Positions 43,697 through 56,975 of a DNA stretch of 64,000 bases are shown here, in pieces. The notes under the pieces are model-generated. The model saw only the letters and a program-made list of their open reading frames with translations, did no database searches and was not told the DNA's origin. Both the position numbers and the translations under genes were made by a program. The stretch's first letter is position 1. Each line of letters starts with the position of its first letter. The DNA is from Mycoplasma sp. NEAQ87857 (GTDB lineage: Bacteria; Bacillota_I; Bacilli_A; Mycoplasmatales; Metamycoplasmataceae), in NCBI RefSeq assembly GCF_009792315.1, contig NZ_CP045542.1:620001-684000 (forward strand). Reading direction: 5' to 3'.

Positions 43697-44252
43697 GTTT
43701 TATTGATAATTGAGAGTTTAATAAAATGATAAATTTTTGAATAGAAAAATCTTTTCTATGATGTTGTTTTAGGTATTTTTGATAAATCAAAATAAAGTTA
43801 TCAACATTATTGATATTTGGATTATCCATTACATAACTTAAAGCATCTAAAATAATATCAGTTGATTGATGAATTATTTGTCAATTATCAAATTCAATTT
43901 CAAAATATTCATCACCAAAGATATCTTCCATTAAATCTAGATTCAATAAATCATATTCACATAAAGCTAAACAAAATATATTAATCTTTTTAGCTAAAAA
44001 TAAAATAAATAATCAATAAAATTCTGGTTTATTGGAATTCTTAAAATTTATGATTTCTTTAACAACTTCTAAATCAATATATCAATCATTTGATATTTCA
44101 CCTAATGAAACCAGTTCATAAAACATATCATAATTATCATCAATTATTTCATCTAGCTCATTTTGATACTTAATACATTTATTAAAAATTTGATCAATTT
44201 TTAATAAATAATCTTGACATTGTTTAAATATTGCGTTTTGTTTATTTATCAT
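43689..44252 (-). CDS. Hypothetical helical protein
   Basis: 187 residues, function unknown. AAAGGAG lies 8 nt before the ATG. The sequence is rich in Asp, Glu, Ile, Leu and Asn and looks wholly helical; only residues about 75-95 (FYWLFILFLAKKINIF) are hydrophobic enough for a possible membrane segment. There is no signal peptide. It stands alone between the pst operon and the structured RNA. I recognise no family. Confidence 0.7.
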
Positions 44253-44403
44253 AGTTTTTACTCCTTTGTTATTAAATTGTATTAAATTAAAGAAGAAATT
44301 ATTTGATTTAAACTTATTAAAATCCTTAATTATAAAAAATGATAAAAATGAACAATATTTCACAAAAATTTGTTAATTTCATATTTGATTTAAAATTATT
44401 TTT

Positions 44404-44409
44404 TATAAT
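44404..44409 (+). promoter_or_regulatory. Promoter of the structured RNA (TATAAT)
   Basis: Consensus -10 box; it would start transcription near 44416, at the GTACTCAC arm of the RNA candidate. Confidence 0.55.
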
Positions 44410-44415
44410 AATTAT

Positions 44416-44572
44416 GTACTCACGCATACACAGATACAAGAATTATTAAGGTGAGTATAATATTGTGAAACGTGAGAATTTAAGTAAAATAACTTACTTG
44501 TTAGCACCAACTCACGAAAATAAAATATGGTAGCGATAAGATGGGTCTTATTTGATAAGCTCCATCTTTTTT
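44416..44572 (+). ncRNA. Structured small RNA candidate
   Basis: About 157 nt from a TATAAT promoter to a terminator. TACTCAC (44417-44423) pairs with GTGAGTA further on. CGTGAG pairs with CTCACG; inside this lies AAGTAA-AATAAC-TTACTT. The four ACTCAC/GTGAG arms could also swap partners. The end is the terminator AAGATGG ... CCATCTT plus T run (44538-44572), with an inner CTTAT/ATAAG stem. No open frame of note. It does not match tmRNA, RNase P, 4.5S RNA or a riboswitch class I know. The segment ATACACAGATACAAGAATTAT is loosely like the ACAGAGA region of U6-like MCS4 RNA of mycoplasmas; this is speculative. It might also be a leader for the giant gene 300 nt downstream. Confidence 0.55.
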
Positions 44573-44575
44573 CTT

Positions 44576-44881
44576 TTAATTTTCTACAATTGATCTAATG
44601 GACATATGATTGTTCATTTTTTTATTTAACAAAATTTTATGAATATAAATTTCATTTATTTTGGGTCTAGTTTTTATAAATAAAATGTATATATTTCCAC
44701 AAAAAGTATATTTTTACTTTCTTTCAATACTAAAATCCCACTTTTTGGGATTGATATATATATATATATATAATTTTCCATAATTCGTATTTTGTAAAGT
44801 TTTTTACAAAATCCAAAACATTTTAATAGTTTTTTAAATAAATTATTCAAATGTTTGAAAAAGATTGTAAAGGGAATAATT
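44576..44881 (+). other. Leader region of the giant surface protein gene
   Basis: About 300 bp without a gene. It holds a terminator-like hairpin AATGGACA/TGTTCATT with T run (44598-44623), AATCCCA/TGGGATT (about 44734-44752), a TA dinucleotide tract, and ATTTTGTAAA/TTTACAAAAT (44789-44812). The ribosome binding site AAAGGGA precedes the ATG at 44882. Confidence 0.5.
44754..44772. repeat. (AT) dinucleotide tract
   Basis: 19 nt of alternating A and T, 110 nt upstream of the giant gene. Such tracts can change length by slippage; whether it sits in a promoter spacer is unclear. Confidence 0.7.
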
Positions 44882-47800
44882 ATGGATAGAAGACTAAAAA
44901 GAATGCTATTAGTTGCTCCTGCAACTATACCTTTTGTGTTCACTAGTGCCGCAAGTGTGATTGTAGCAAACAATAATATTGAGTATTTAAATATAACTGA
45001 TGGTCCTTGAAAAGGAGCGTGAGAACCAGTTTATAACAATAACATAATTGACTTTACTACAACTTCATCAAATCAAGTAAGATCAAGAACACAAGATTGA
45101 ACTATAGTTATTAATAATTCTATGGGAGATAAAGTAGGCGATAAGAAAGATAAAAGGGGAATAATCACAATTACATCTGCAACTGTGACAATAGAAATTC
45201 CTAAAAACATACCTATTTCTTTAGTGAGAGATAGAATTTGAATAAGTATTGATTCTCCATATAGTAGTAGACCAGATGGTTCTGGATACAACAGATGAGG
45301 TGCTGTCAATAATCATCCTTTTGTATATAACGATAGTTCAAAAAAGTGAATAAGTGAAAGAGATTATCACAATCACAATATCGGAAACGCAAATTATATA
45401 GGTGCTGTTAGAGGTGGCTCATATATTCAATTTGGAGATGATAACGTTTATTATGGACATAATAATGCTTACAATATAGGGACTAACTGGGGTAATCATG
45501 GTGGTAGCGATGGTCCTGATTGAGGAGGTTTTAGACGTCAAGGGAATGGTCAAAGAAATGATCGTATAAAAATCGATAATATACATCAACCAAATGATCA
45601 TTCAATTAGTTTTGATATAAAATTTGCTAACGATTTAAAACGTATTAATTGAGAGAAAAATGGAAAAGTAACATTTAAATTTAAAACTAAAATAAATGAA
45701 AATTTTTATACTTACTCAAGTAATAGAAATTATGGAGCAATAAAAGCTACATTTAATATCCCTAATACAAATGGACAAAAAGCTGAACAATTTTCACAAT
45801 CTTATAATATAGGAGCATCAGATCAAAGAATAATAACAGTTAAATCAACAAAGCAAAATGATGCTATAAGTAGAGAAATTAATGATGTGCCAAATTTTTC
45901 ATACACTATTAAGCAAGATCATTCAAGAGTTTCAAATTATGCTAATAGTAGAGATAAAATTATTCTTAATACAAGATATATTCCTTCTCCATTAACAAAT
46001 ACAGCATCAAAATTAGATGCTAGTAGTACAAGATTTAGTAATTCAAATTTAAACAAAAAATATAGAGTTGTCTCAAATTTAACAAGCAATCATTTTACTG
46101 TTGATAATCCAGTTATTGATAATAGTTATAGATATATTTATACTAATACATACAAAGAATACATTAAAACAAGAAATGGAACTGATGATGGTTCAATTTC
46201 TAGATTACCATATAGTGATGATGTAAAAAATGCTTTAAAGGATACAATTGATCGTATTTATAATGATTTAAATGGTAATGATACTGATGACAGAAATTTA
46301 GGTATCTTACTAGATCATTGAAATAAAGCTCTTTATACTGCTATTGCTCTAAGTGAAATTTATAACAATGGTAATAATTTAGAAACTAATATTAAAACAA
46401 AAGCTAGAAATGAAATAATTGGAATTAGCAAAGATTGAGATAAAACAAGATTTGATAATAAAGTAGATGAAGTAAAAAACAAATATATTACACTAAATAG
46501 TAAGGTTAATGACCTTAAAAGTACATTATCTAAATACAAAGATGTATTAAATACGGATAATTACACTAATTCAACTAATAAACAAACTTTAGATACTGTA
46601 GTAAGAAATCTTTTTAGTGACTCTAATGCTTATTTAAGTGGTTCAACAATTACTACAAATACTAATTTTGATAATATTAAATTAAAAAATACTTCTGCAA
46701 CTAGCACAAATATAGATACTAAACGTCAAGAAATAGAAATGCTTTTAAATCAATTAAATGGTGCAATGAAATTAACTGAAGCATTTATGGAATTAGATGC
46801 AGCTTTATTAAAAGCTAATATATTAAAAAATGAAAATGATTTAGATCCTAATTTTGCAAGAGATTTGCAAGTTGCAGTTGATACAGCAAATAGAGCTAGA
46901 AGTACTTATGCTCATAATGCTGTATCTTTATCTAGAGCTGCAAACACTTTAGATCAAGCAGTAATAAAAATTAAAGCAAAATATGCTGAAGCTAGTGTTG
47001 AAAAATTTAATAGAACAAAGAAAAATAATGAAGTAAATACAAATAATTTAAATAATATTAATAACAATTTAAAAAACTTAATTAATAAAGGTGTTATTGA
47101 TAATAACTTAAATAATAAAGCTGATGAAACACTAAGAGAATTAAAGAAATCTATCAAAGAAGACATTGATAAAACTTTTGATAAAGCATTAGAAAAAGCT
47201 AAAAAACTCAATGAAAAGAATCAAAATAATCCTGATTATTCAGCTGGTGGTAATTCAAGTATTAATTCTACTTTACATAAAGCAATCCAAGCAAATCAAA
47301 ATAAACCAAGTAATAAAGATTCTTGAACTAAAGAAAATATTAAAGATGTAGTTGATAAAACTAAAGCATTACAAGATGCAACACATAAAGCTTTAGTTGA
47401 TATGTTAGAAAAACAAAAAACTAAAGCTCAAAACATTATTAACGAATTAAATAAAACTCAATACAATAAAGAACCTTATAGAACTATAAAAAACAATTTA
47501 ACAACTAAATTAAATGATGCAAAAAGATTAAACACTAATTCTAATGACACAGAATTAGAAAATAAATTAAATGATTTAACATCAGCAATTAATACAGCAA
47601 ATACTCAAATCACTGCAGCTAATAATAAAACTGCAAATATTGAAAAATTAAAACAATTAATTAATACTGCAAATGGTTTAAAAACCAAAGTAGAAACCAA
47701 TACTAATGATTATCCTTCAACTAAATTAAATGATTTAAAAGCTGAATTAACTAAAAACAATCATAATAATTACAATTCTTTAACTAATGAAGAAATTGAA

Positions 47801-50800
47801 TCAAGAATAAATACATTAAATACTAAAACTAATGATTTCTTAAATGATTTATTAGACAAACAAACTAAAAAAATAACTTCTTTAGTTAATTCTAATAATC
47901 CTAGATTAGAAGAATCAACTAAACAAACATTAAATAATTTAAAAAATTATGCTAATACTGCAAAAACTGATTTAGATTTGACATCTAAATCTAATAAATT
48001 AGACACAGTAGTTAAGGGAATCAAAGTAGCTTTAAGCAAAGATTCTATTCTTAAAAAATTAAATGAAGCAACCAATTTATCCAATGATACAAATTTAACC
48101 AACAATAATAAAAGAGAATTATTAAACAAAATAACTGAAGTTAAAAATGCTATAGCATCAGTTAATAATTCAACTGATTTATCCACATTAAATAATCAAA
48201 AATCAACTTTAGATACTAATTTCACCAAGATAAATAAAGCATTAGATAAAGCAAAAATTGACATTGCAAAAGAAAAGTTAAACCAAACTATTGCTAAAGC
48301 TAAAGAAGTTAAAGAAACTTTAAAAGATAATGATATTAAAACTGACTTAAATAGCAATATTACTAGTGGAGAAAATGCAAAAAATAGCTCAAATGCTACT
48401 GAAGCTAGTTTAAATGCTGCAAATGATAAGTTAAATAAAGATTTAACAATAGCTTTAGCAAAACAAACTATTAAAGATGCTACATCAACTAATGATGATT
48501 TAATTAATAAAGATGTTGATTTAAGTGATCTAAATACTAAGAAAAATAAATTAAATAATTTGATCACTAATCCTTCAAGTAGTAATCAAGCAATTAATGA
48601 TGCTAAAAAAGAATTAGATACAGCTATTGATTTAGCTAAAACCATTGCAAAAGCTAAAGAAGCAATTAAAAAAGTTAATCCTGCAAATTCTAATACTAAA
48701 CTAGCAGATAGCATTAATGATAATAATGATCTTAAAGAATCATTAAAAGCAGTAGATAATGCTAAAGCTACATTAGACAATAGTATTAATAGCTCAAATA
48801 AAAACAAAAACACTATAGAAACAAATACTTTAAACTTAAACAATGCTATAGATAATGCGAAAAATAAAATAGTTGAAGAGGTTAAAAAATTAACTCATAT
48901 TGATGATGGAGTAAAAACTAATATTATTAGCAATATAGAAAATCCTAATAATGATTTAACCAAAAAACTAGAAGAACTAAATAAAGCTAAAGCAATTGAT
49001 ACTAATGTTGATCAATTAAATAAAACTATAGCTTTAGCAAATAAAAATAAAGACAATAATAACTTAAGAGACAAAAACTTAAACGATTTAAATGATGCAA
49101 TTGCTAATGCAAATGCAGCGTTAAATACCAATAAAGATAATCCAAATGGATTAATTGAAGCAAACAAAACCTTAAATAAAGCAATAGTGAGTGCTAATGT
49201 TGACCAAGTTGTAGATGACGCAAATAAAGTTATTGATAGATTAAATGATTTAAATCTTAACGATGCAGCAAATGATTTAAAAAATAAAGTCAATCAATTA
49301 GTTAATAAAGCAATTAATGTCAATAATATTAATGAAATTGAACCTGATTTAACTAAGGTAAAAGAATTAATTGATTTAAATCAAACCAAAATTGCTGCTG
49401 CAAATACTTTAAATAAAGTCAATGATAAAAATCATTGAAATGATACTTTAACAATTACTGATCCTAATAAATATCATGATTTAAATAATTCAATTAATGA
49501 ATTAAATACAGCAAAAAGTGATTTATTAAACACTTTAAAATCTACTACTTCTACAAAAGATGATATTAATAATAAAACAACAACTTTAAATAATTCTATA
49601 GATAAAGTTAAAAATAAAATATTAGATATAGTAAAAGGTTTAACCAGTATTGATCCAGTAGTTAAAAATCAAATTATCAATAATATTAAAAACGATACTA
49701 ATAATATTGGTGCAAAATTAAAAGAGTTAGATAAAGCTTTAAAAATTAATAAAAGTTCAAGCGATCTTAAGAAAAGTATTGAACTAGCTAAAGAAACCAA
49801 ATTAGATAATGATCTTAAAGACACTAATTTAACTGATATTAATTCTGCTATTTTAGAAGCAACTAATGCTTTAGTTAATCACAAAGATGATTTTACTAAG
49901 TTAGATCAAGCAAATAGTGAATTAAATAAAGCTGTTATTGATGCAAATGTTAATCAAATTGAAGATGATGCTAATAAAGTTATTAAAAACTTAAGTGATT
50001 TAGGTTTAGATCAAAAAGTTAATAAATTACAAAAAGCACTTAATGATTTAAAAGAAAAAGCAAATAATGCTAGCTCAATTAAAGATATAGAAACTAATAT
50101 TGATAATATTAAAGGACTTATAGGGTTAGATAATACCAAAGCTAATGCTATTAAGCTTCTTAATAAAATTAATGATATTGATCATTGAAATAATAATTTA
50201 ACTATAGCTGATACAATTAATCATCCAGATTTAGTAGTTAAAATTAATGATTTAAATAATGCAAAAGATACTTTAATATCTGCAATTGAAGGTACTGATG
50301 AATCTATTGTTAAACAAAAAACTCAAGATCTAACTACCAAACTTCAAGAAGTTAAAAATCAATTAACTTTAGAAATAGCTAAAAAAGATAATGTTCCAGG
50401 AGTTATAGTAGCTAAATTTAAAGATTATATTAATGATTCAAACACTAATTTAAATGATGCATTAAAAGCATTTGATAAATTAGATAAATTGAATTTAGTT
50501 GATAAAGAAGTTCAAGATCAAATTACCAAATACCAAAATCTCAAAAACAACAATAGTATCAATTATGATCTAAGTTCACAAGATGATAAAAATGCATTTG
50601 ATAATAGTTTATCTAATGCAAAAGATTTATATGACTATATTAAAGATGAAATTACATCAGCCAATGATCAAATAGTAACTAGTGATGAAGTATTTGAGGA
50701 TTATTTAGCTAAATTAAATGCTGAAAAAGATAATCTAAAAACTTCTTGAGATAATTTAACTGGTAATAAAATGGTTGATAAAGCAACTAAAGATTTTATT

Positions 50801-53800
50801 AAATCATTATCTGATGCTTTTGATACTAAAAAAGCTATTATGGATAATGGATTTGATAATAATAGTGCTTTAGATAATTTATACAATAAATTATCTAACA
50901 AGGATACTAATAGCAACATCAAAACAATTAATGACTTAACTGATCATTCATCATTTACTAATGACAATATTACTCTTGATATTGATATGGTTGATAAATA
51001 TAACAAATTAGTAAAAGACACTAATGAGTTAAATAAGGTATCTAAACTTGTGACTAAAGAAATTCTTAACCAAGAAAATAATAAAGTTATTAATGAAAGA
51101 GCTAAATATGATTCTAATGGTGAATATGATTTAGATAAATATCATAATGATGATTTTAATAATTTAAAAGATCAATTAGATAATTTAATCAATAATAAAC
51201 AAGCTTTTGATCAAGAAATAGTTAATAAAAATAATGTTGAAATTGTTAATAAGGCTAAAGAAATTAAAGACAGTTTAATTAAAATCCAATTTAATACTAA
51301 TCAAGCTAAAGCAAAAGTATCAATAGATCAATTACAAAATTTAGATACTACTATTAAAAATCAATTAAAAGATCAAATAAATAATGCTCAAAATGATACT
51401 CAAATCAATGACATAGTATCTAAAGCTATGACTTTAAATAATCTTTATCAACGTTTAAAAGATAAATTACAAGAATACAACACAGTAATTAATAATGATA
51501 TTTTATTTAAAAACTCATCAAAAAACCTTCAACAAGATCTTATGAATGCATTTAATTTGATTAAAGATAGTAATTTAATTAATAATTTAAATGATGTTTT
51601 AGGAACTAGTTTAGATGAAAATGATGTATTAACTAAGATTAATAATTTAACTAATGCAATAAATGCTTTAGATGGAATAGCTAGATTAAAACAATTTAAA
51701 AATGGAGCTAAAGTAAAAATTAATAATTTATCTAGCTTAAATAATGCTCAAAAAACAGCTTTAATTAATCAAGTTCTTGCTAGTGATTTAATTGATCAAA
51801 TTACTGGTGTAAATCAAAATATTAATTTACCAGATGCAGATTCAATTTTAGATCTAGCTAATAAGTTAAATGATAAAATGCAAGAATTAAATAATTTTGT
51901 TAATCCTAGTGATCAAACAAATACTACTAATGGAATTATTGATTCTTATAAAGATCATACTCATCCAAGTTACAAACTTGCAATTGCTGATAAACAACAA
52001 ACATTTGATAATGCTTTAATAAATGCTAATAATTTATTAAATAAAACTACTGGTAATAATTTAGATATATCAAAAGTAAGCGATATTTTAGACAAATTAA
52101 AAGAAGCTAAAATGAATCTAGAAACTTCTTCAAGTAGCTTTATCGATAAATTAATTAATAATATTGATGTGCATCTAAATGATTCGTTAATTACTGATCC
52201 TTTAGTAAAACAAGATTTAAAAGCAAATATTAAAAAAGCTATTTTGAATATTGATTCTAGAATTAATGCTACAGATATCAAATCTCAAGCATTAGATATT
52301 ATTAATACTATTAGTTTTATTAATTCAAAAATTAATAAACTTAATTCTACAGTTAATAATAATACAATTTTCAATAATCCTAGATTTAGCAATATTGGTA
52401 ATAATTTAAAGGATGAAATTAATAAATTAAAAGCTACTGTTGATGCTATTATTGACAATTGAAAAGATGGATTTGGTTCAAAAATAGAAAATGATACTAT
52501 TAGCAAAATTAAATTAGATACTAAGCAAAATATAGATCTTACAGCTAAAGTTACTACTAATGCAAATGATAAACTAAATGCTAAATTAGATAGTATTAAT
52601 GATATTAACTTAAATGCTGCAAATAAAGTTGTTAAATCAAATTTAATTTTTGATTTAACTAAAAATCAAGCTTTAAAAGATATTTTTAAAGATATATTAA
52701 CTAGTGATCAATTAAACTTATTAAATTCTTTAGATCTAGCAAATAATATTAAAAAAGTTTTAGATTTAGTCCAAGATGACCCAAGTTTATTAGCCAAATT
52801 AAAAACTAAATTAGAACTTAATGATAATGAAACAATTGATAAAGTTTTAGAACAATTAAGCAATAAATTAAATAATAATAAATACTTTAAAGAACTTGTT
52901 GAATCAGTAATTAATATTACTCCTAGTGCTTTAAGTGATGATAATAATCAATTAATCAATCAAGCAAATAGTATTTTAGAAAATAATTTATCTAATAAAA
53001 CCTGATTAAATGAATTAGCTAATAGTTTAAATCTTGAATCTTCAAATATTGATGCTATTAAAGCTAAAATGCAAGAAATTATTACTAATTCTAATGATAA
53101 TTCAGCTAATAGTAAAGCTAAATTAAACTTATTAACTAAACTTCAAGAACCAGAACTTATTAATAATTTAAATAATAAGCTAACTGAAATATTTAATACT
53201 GAATCTAAAGAATATGCATTAAGCTTAATCAATAAAGATAATTTCAAATATCTTTCAGATAATGAAATTACTAACTTCATTAATGAAATTAAAGATGCTA
53301 ACATTGATTTAACTGCTAATGATCAATCATTAGATTACAATATTGAAGCTATAGTTAAAAAAGCACAATTATTAGATTTAGCTAATAAAGCTAAATTAGC
53401 TATTAAAAATGTTGATAATGGAACTAAGGATTTAATTGAAAATAAAATTAATGATTTAATCAATGAAGCATTTAAACTAACCAATACTAAAGAATTAGTA
53501 AAAAATGATCCAACTGATTTACTTAATACTTCAAAACAAAAATTAATTAATGCTGAATTGAATTTAGATAAATTAAATGCAACTACAAGTAATTTAATTA
53601 ACAAAATTAATCTAGCAAATAATGCAAAAACCACAGTAGATTATTTAAATGCTAAAGATTATACAAATGATCCTGTAGTAGATAGTACTAATAGAATTAA
53701 TTTTGATAACAGTTTAGCTAATGCTTTAGCTCATACTAAAGATTTAGCTAATGAAAATGTTGATGATCAAATAAATAAACCAAATAATTTAGTTATATCA

Positions 53801-56800
53801 ATTCCTAATATTAGTGATGACAATTTATTTACTGCTGGAGGAATAGAAAACACTAATGACAATGAAACTAAATCAATTAATAGTGAATTAAATGATTTAT
53901 CAAGTGATTTAGTTGCTAAAACTAATGCATTAGATGGGCAAGAAATTCTTCAAGCAGCTAGAGTCAATGCAACTAATATAATTAATTCTTTAACTAATTT
54001 ATCTAATAAATTAAAACAAGAATTAATTAATCAAGTTAATACTGTAGAATCTAATCCTTTAGTAGATGATATAGTTAATCATGCTAAAGAGTTAAATGAT
54101 AAATATATTGAATTAAATAATTTATTAAAACTCAAAGATATTATTGCTAATACCAACCACTGAATCAATAATACTAATACCAAAGATAATCAAAATCTTA
54201 AAGATGTTATTGATCAAATGATCAATAACCTTTTAGATAATAATGGTTTAATGCCTAATCATTTAGGTAATATTGATAATCTAACAGCAATTAATGATAA
54301 TATCAACCAACTAAGATCATTATTAAATGAAAATAATGATAATCCTAATGGATTAAATGGTTGAAATAATACTATTGCTAAAAGTAATGAAATTATTGAT
54401 AGCTTATTCAATACTGCTTTAGATACAGATAAAGTATCTAATGAAGATTTAACTAAGTTAAATGATGGATATAAAGCAATCTTAAAAGATATTATTGATA
54501 ATGAAATTACTAAAGCTAAAACTTTAGAAAATGAATTATTAGATCTTAAAAAGCAATATGAAAGTACAACTGATGCTGATACTAAAGCTAAATTAAATCA
54601 AGCAATTAATGATAAGCAAAATCAAATTAATGCTATCAAAGATCAATATTTAAATGCATTAACTAATGCTAGAAGCAAAAATAGATTAAGAGATTTAATC
54701 AATCAAGCAAATGATTGATTAAACAATAATACTTCAAGCAAACAAACAGTACTTAGAGGTAATTTACCAGCTATGATTGAAGAATCATTAAATCATTTAT
54801 TAGATTTAACTAATGATAATAATCAAACAGATATTCAAATAGATAAAATATCTAAAAATCTTGAAGAGGCAAAAACTAGATATATAAGATTGAATCAAAA
54901 TATTAAAGATTTAAATGATTTAATCAACCAAGCTAAAGATTATATATCTAAAATTACACCTGGATCAAGCTTAATTGATCAATTATTAAATTCAATTCAT
55001 CAAGCAGAATCATCATTAAACAATGATGATTCAACAGTGATTGATTTAGCACATACTAAATTAGCTAATGATTTAGCTAACATTATGCTTAAAAATCAAA
55101 TAGAAAAAGCTAAAGCTTTAAAAGAAAGCTTAATTAATAATCTTGATTATCAACCTTTAGTCAATAAGTTAAATAATGCAATAGATCAAGCAAATAATTT
55201 ATTAAATCAAGTTAATAATATTTTACATATATCTGATCAATTAAGAGATTTAGAAATAACTAAAGCAAATGAACTTGAATTAACTATTGCAAAAGTTAAA
55301 TTAAATAAAACTATTATTGATAGTAATAATTTTGTTAATACATTAAGTGATTCTAAGTTCAATAATATTAAATCAAGCTTAATTAATGCAATTAATCAAG
55401 CTCAAAGCAACATTAATAATAAATCTAGTGATTTATTATTAAAAGAAAATGATAAATTAGCTAATGATTTAGCTAATGCTAAGTTAGATAAAGTTAATCT
55501 GGAACTTAATGATTTAATTAAGAAATTAAACCAAGCAAGCCCTAAATATATTGATATAGTAAGCAAATTAAACAAAATTATTAAAGATGCTAATAATATT
55601 AATCGCTCTAATACAACTGATGTAGAACAATCAGTTGTGAAATTAAATAATGCATTAAATCAAGCAAAAGTTAATAAAACAATTAAAGATGCTAATAATG
55701 CATTAACAGATTTAAATCATTCATTAGTAGATCAATTAAATAAAAATCAATTAAATCAAAAAATCAATGATTTAATTAAAAAGCTTAATAATAGTATTAA
55801 AAATAATGATTTAAATAGCAATAAAATTGATAAAACAATCCAAAAAACTAATCAAGTAATTCAAGAAATTAACAATCAAATAGCCAAAGCTAAATTCAAT
55901 GATGCAGCAAATAAAGCTAATAAATTAATTAATGATAATCAATTTGATCCAATTGCTAAAGATCAATTAAAAAATAATTTAACTAAAGCTAAAAATGACT
56001 TTAATACAACCAATACAGATAAAATCATTAATAATCTTGCAGATAAATTAATTAATGATTTAGCTAAAGCTAAATTATTAGATCAAATTAATAAATCAAA
56101 TCAATTATTAAAAACAATATTAAATGATTCAAATATCAATTTAATTCCAAAAGCTATACTTCAACCTATTATTAATGATTTAACTAACAATATCAATTTA
56201 GCAAAACAAAAATTAAGAAATAATTTAAATAATGATACTTTAGATCAAGCAAGAATTACTTTAGCAAATAAAACTAAAGCAATTAATAAGTTAATAAATC
56301 AATTAGTTATTGATTTATTAACTAAAATCAATAATGCAATTAATGTAATTAATCAAGCTCAAAATCTTGAACCAGAGTTAAAAACTAAATTATCAAATCA
56401 AGCTAAAACTCTTTATAATGATCAAGATTTTAATGATTTGATTAATAAAGTTAGATCTTTAGATAAGTTATCTAAAGATCTCATTGATGCATTTATTGAA
56501 GCAAAAAATATTCAAGCTAGTGATATTTATATTAAAACTGCTATAGCTAAAAAATCATTATTAGATGATGCAATAGCTTTTGTAGAACAAAATCAATTAT
56601 TAGGAATTAATACTAAAGGTAATTCTGAGCAAATAGAATTAATTAATTCTGCTATTGAGCAATTAAAACAAGGAATTAGTAGCATTGATGGTAAGGGAAA
56701 CAAAACTCCTTGATGATTGATTATTACTAGCATTTTAGGATCAATTACCTTTATATTTGGTTCATTTCTTGCTTTAATTAAAAAGAAAAAAGATAATAAA

Positions 56801-56809
56801 GATAAATAA
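44882..56809 (+). CDS. Giant repeat-rich surface protein (3975 residues)
   Basis: A single frame when TGA is Trp. Residues 1-29 form a signal peptide (MDRRLKR then a hydrophobic core). Residues about 30-480 are a globular, beta-rich, Gly/Asn/Trp-containing domain. The rest to about 3930 is almost entirely helical: Asn/Lys/Leu/Asp/Ala-rich segments of the type LNxAIxxAK and ILxxANxLND that recall GA/FIVAR three-helix modules of Ebh-like or Lmp-like proteins. The C-terminus has one TM helix (LIITSILGSITFIFGSFLALI) and a KKKKDNKDK tail. It should be anchored in the membrane and extend outward as a long rod, perhaps an adhesin; binding partner unknown. The start follows AAAGGGA. Confidence 0.9.
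48893..50392 (+). repeat. Two ~250-residue repeat units inside the giant protein
   Basis: THIDDGVKTNII and TSIDPVVKNQII begin exactly 750 nt apart (48893 and 49643), and both units share HWN-LTI, KAxxLLNK or ANTLNK, and the downstream LNNAK/LNTAK segments in the same order. A third, weaker start (NVPGVIVAKF) follows near 50393. Units have diverged in sequence, so recombination between them is probably rare now. Confidence 0.7.
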
Positions 56810-56840
56810 TTTTAATTTTTAGTTAATCAACTAAGTATAC

Positions 56841-56872
56841 AAAATGGACAAATTTATATTTGTCCATTTTTT
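56841..56872 (+). terminator. Terminator of the giant gene
   Basis: AAAATGGACAAA / TTTGTCCATTTT, 12 bp, 6-nt loop, then TT. Confidence 0.8.
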
Positions 56873-56924
56873 AATTAAAGCAAAATGATAAATGTATTAT
56901 TAAACTATATAATTTATTTAATCA

Positions 56925-56964
56925 AATAAAAAATCAATACTTAATAACAAATTAAGTATTGATT
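56925..56964 (-). terminator. Terminator of the YrdC/Sua5 gene
   Basis: AATCAATACTTAAT / ATTAAGTATTGATT, 5-nt loop; T run on the minus strand. Confidence 0.65.
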
Positions 56965-56975
56965 AAATTGATTAA

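Noticed and set aside
44416-44572. T-box leader
   Set aside because: TGGTAGCG before the terminator resembles the tRNA-acceptor-binding bulge only slightly; there is no long stem I with specifier loop and no synthetase gene downstream.
47947-54300. Many minus-strand open frames of 70-125 codons inside the giant gene
   Set aside because: They are antisense shadows of the Asn/Leu-rich repeat code, hydrophobic only because they mirror AAT/AAA/TTA codons, and lack ribosome binding sites.
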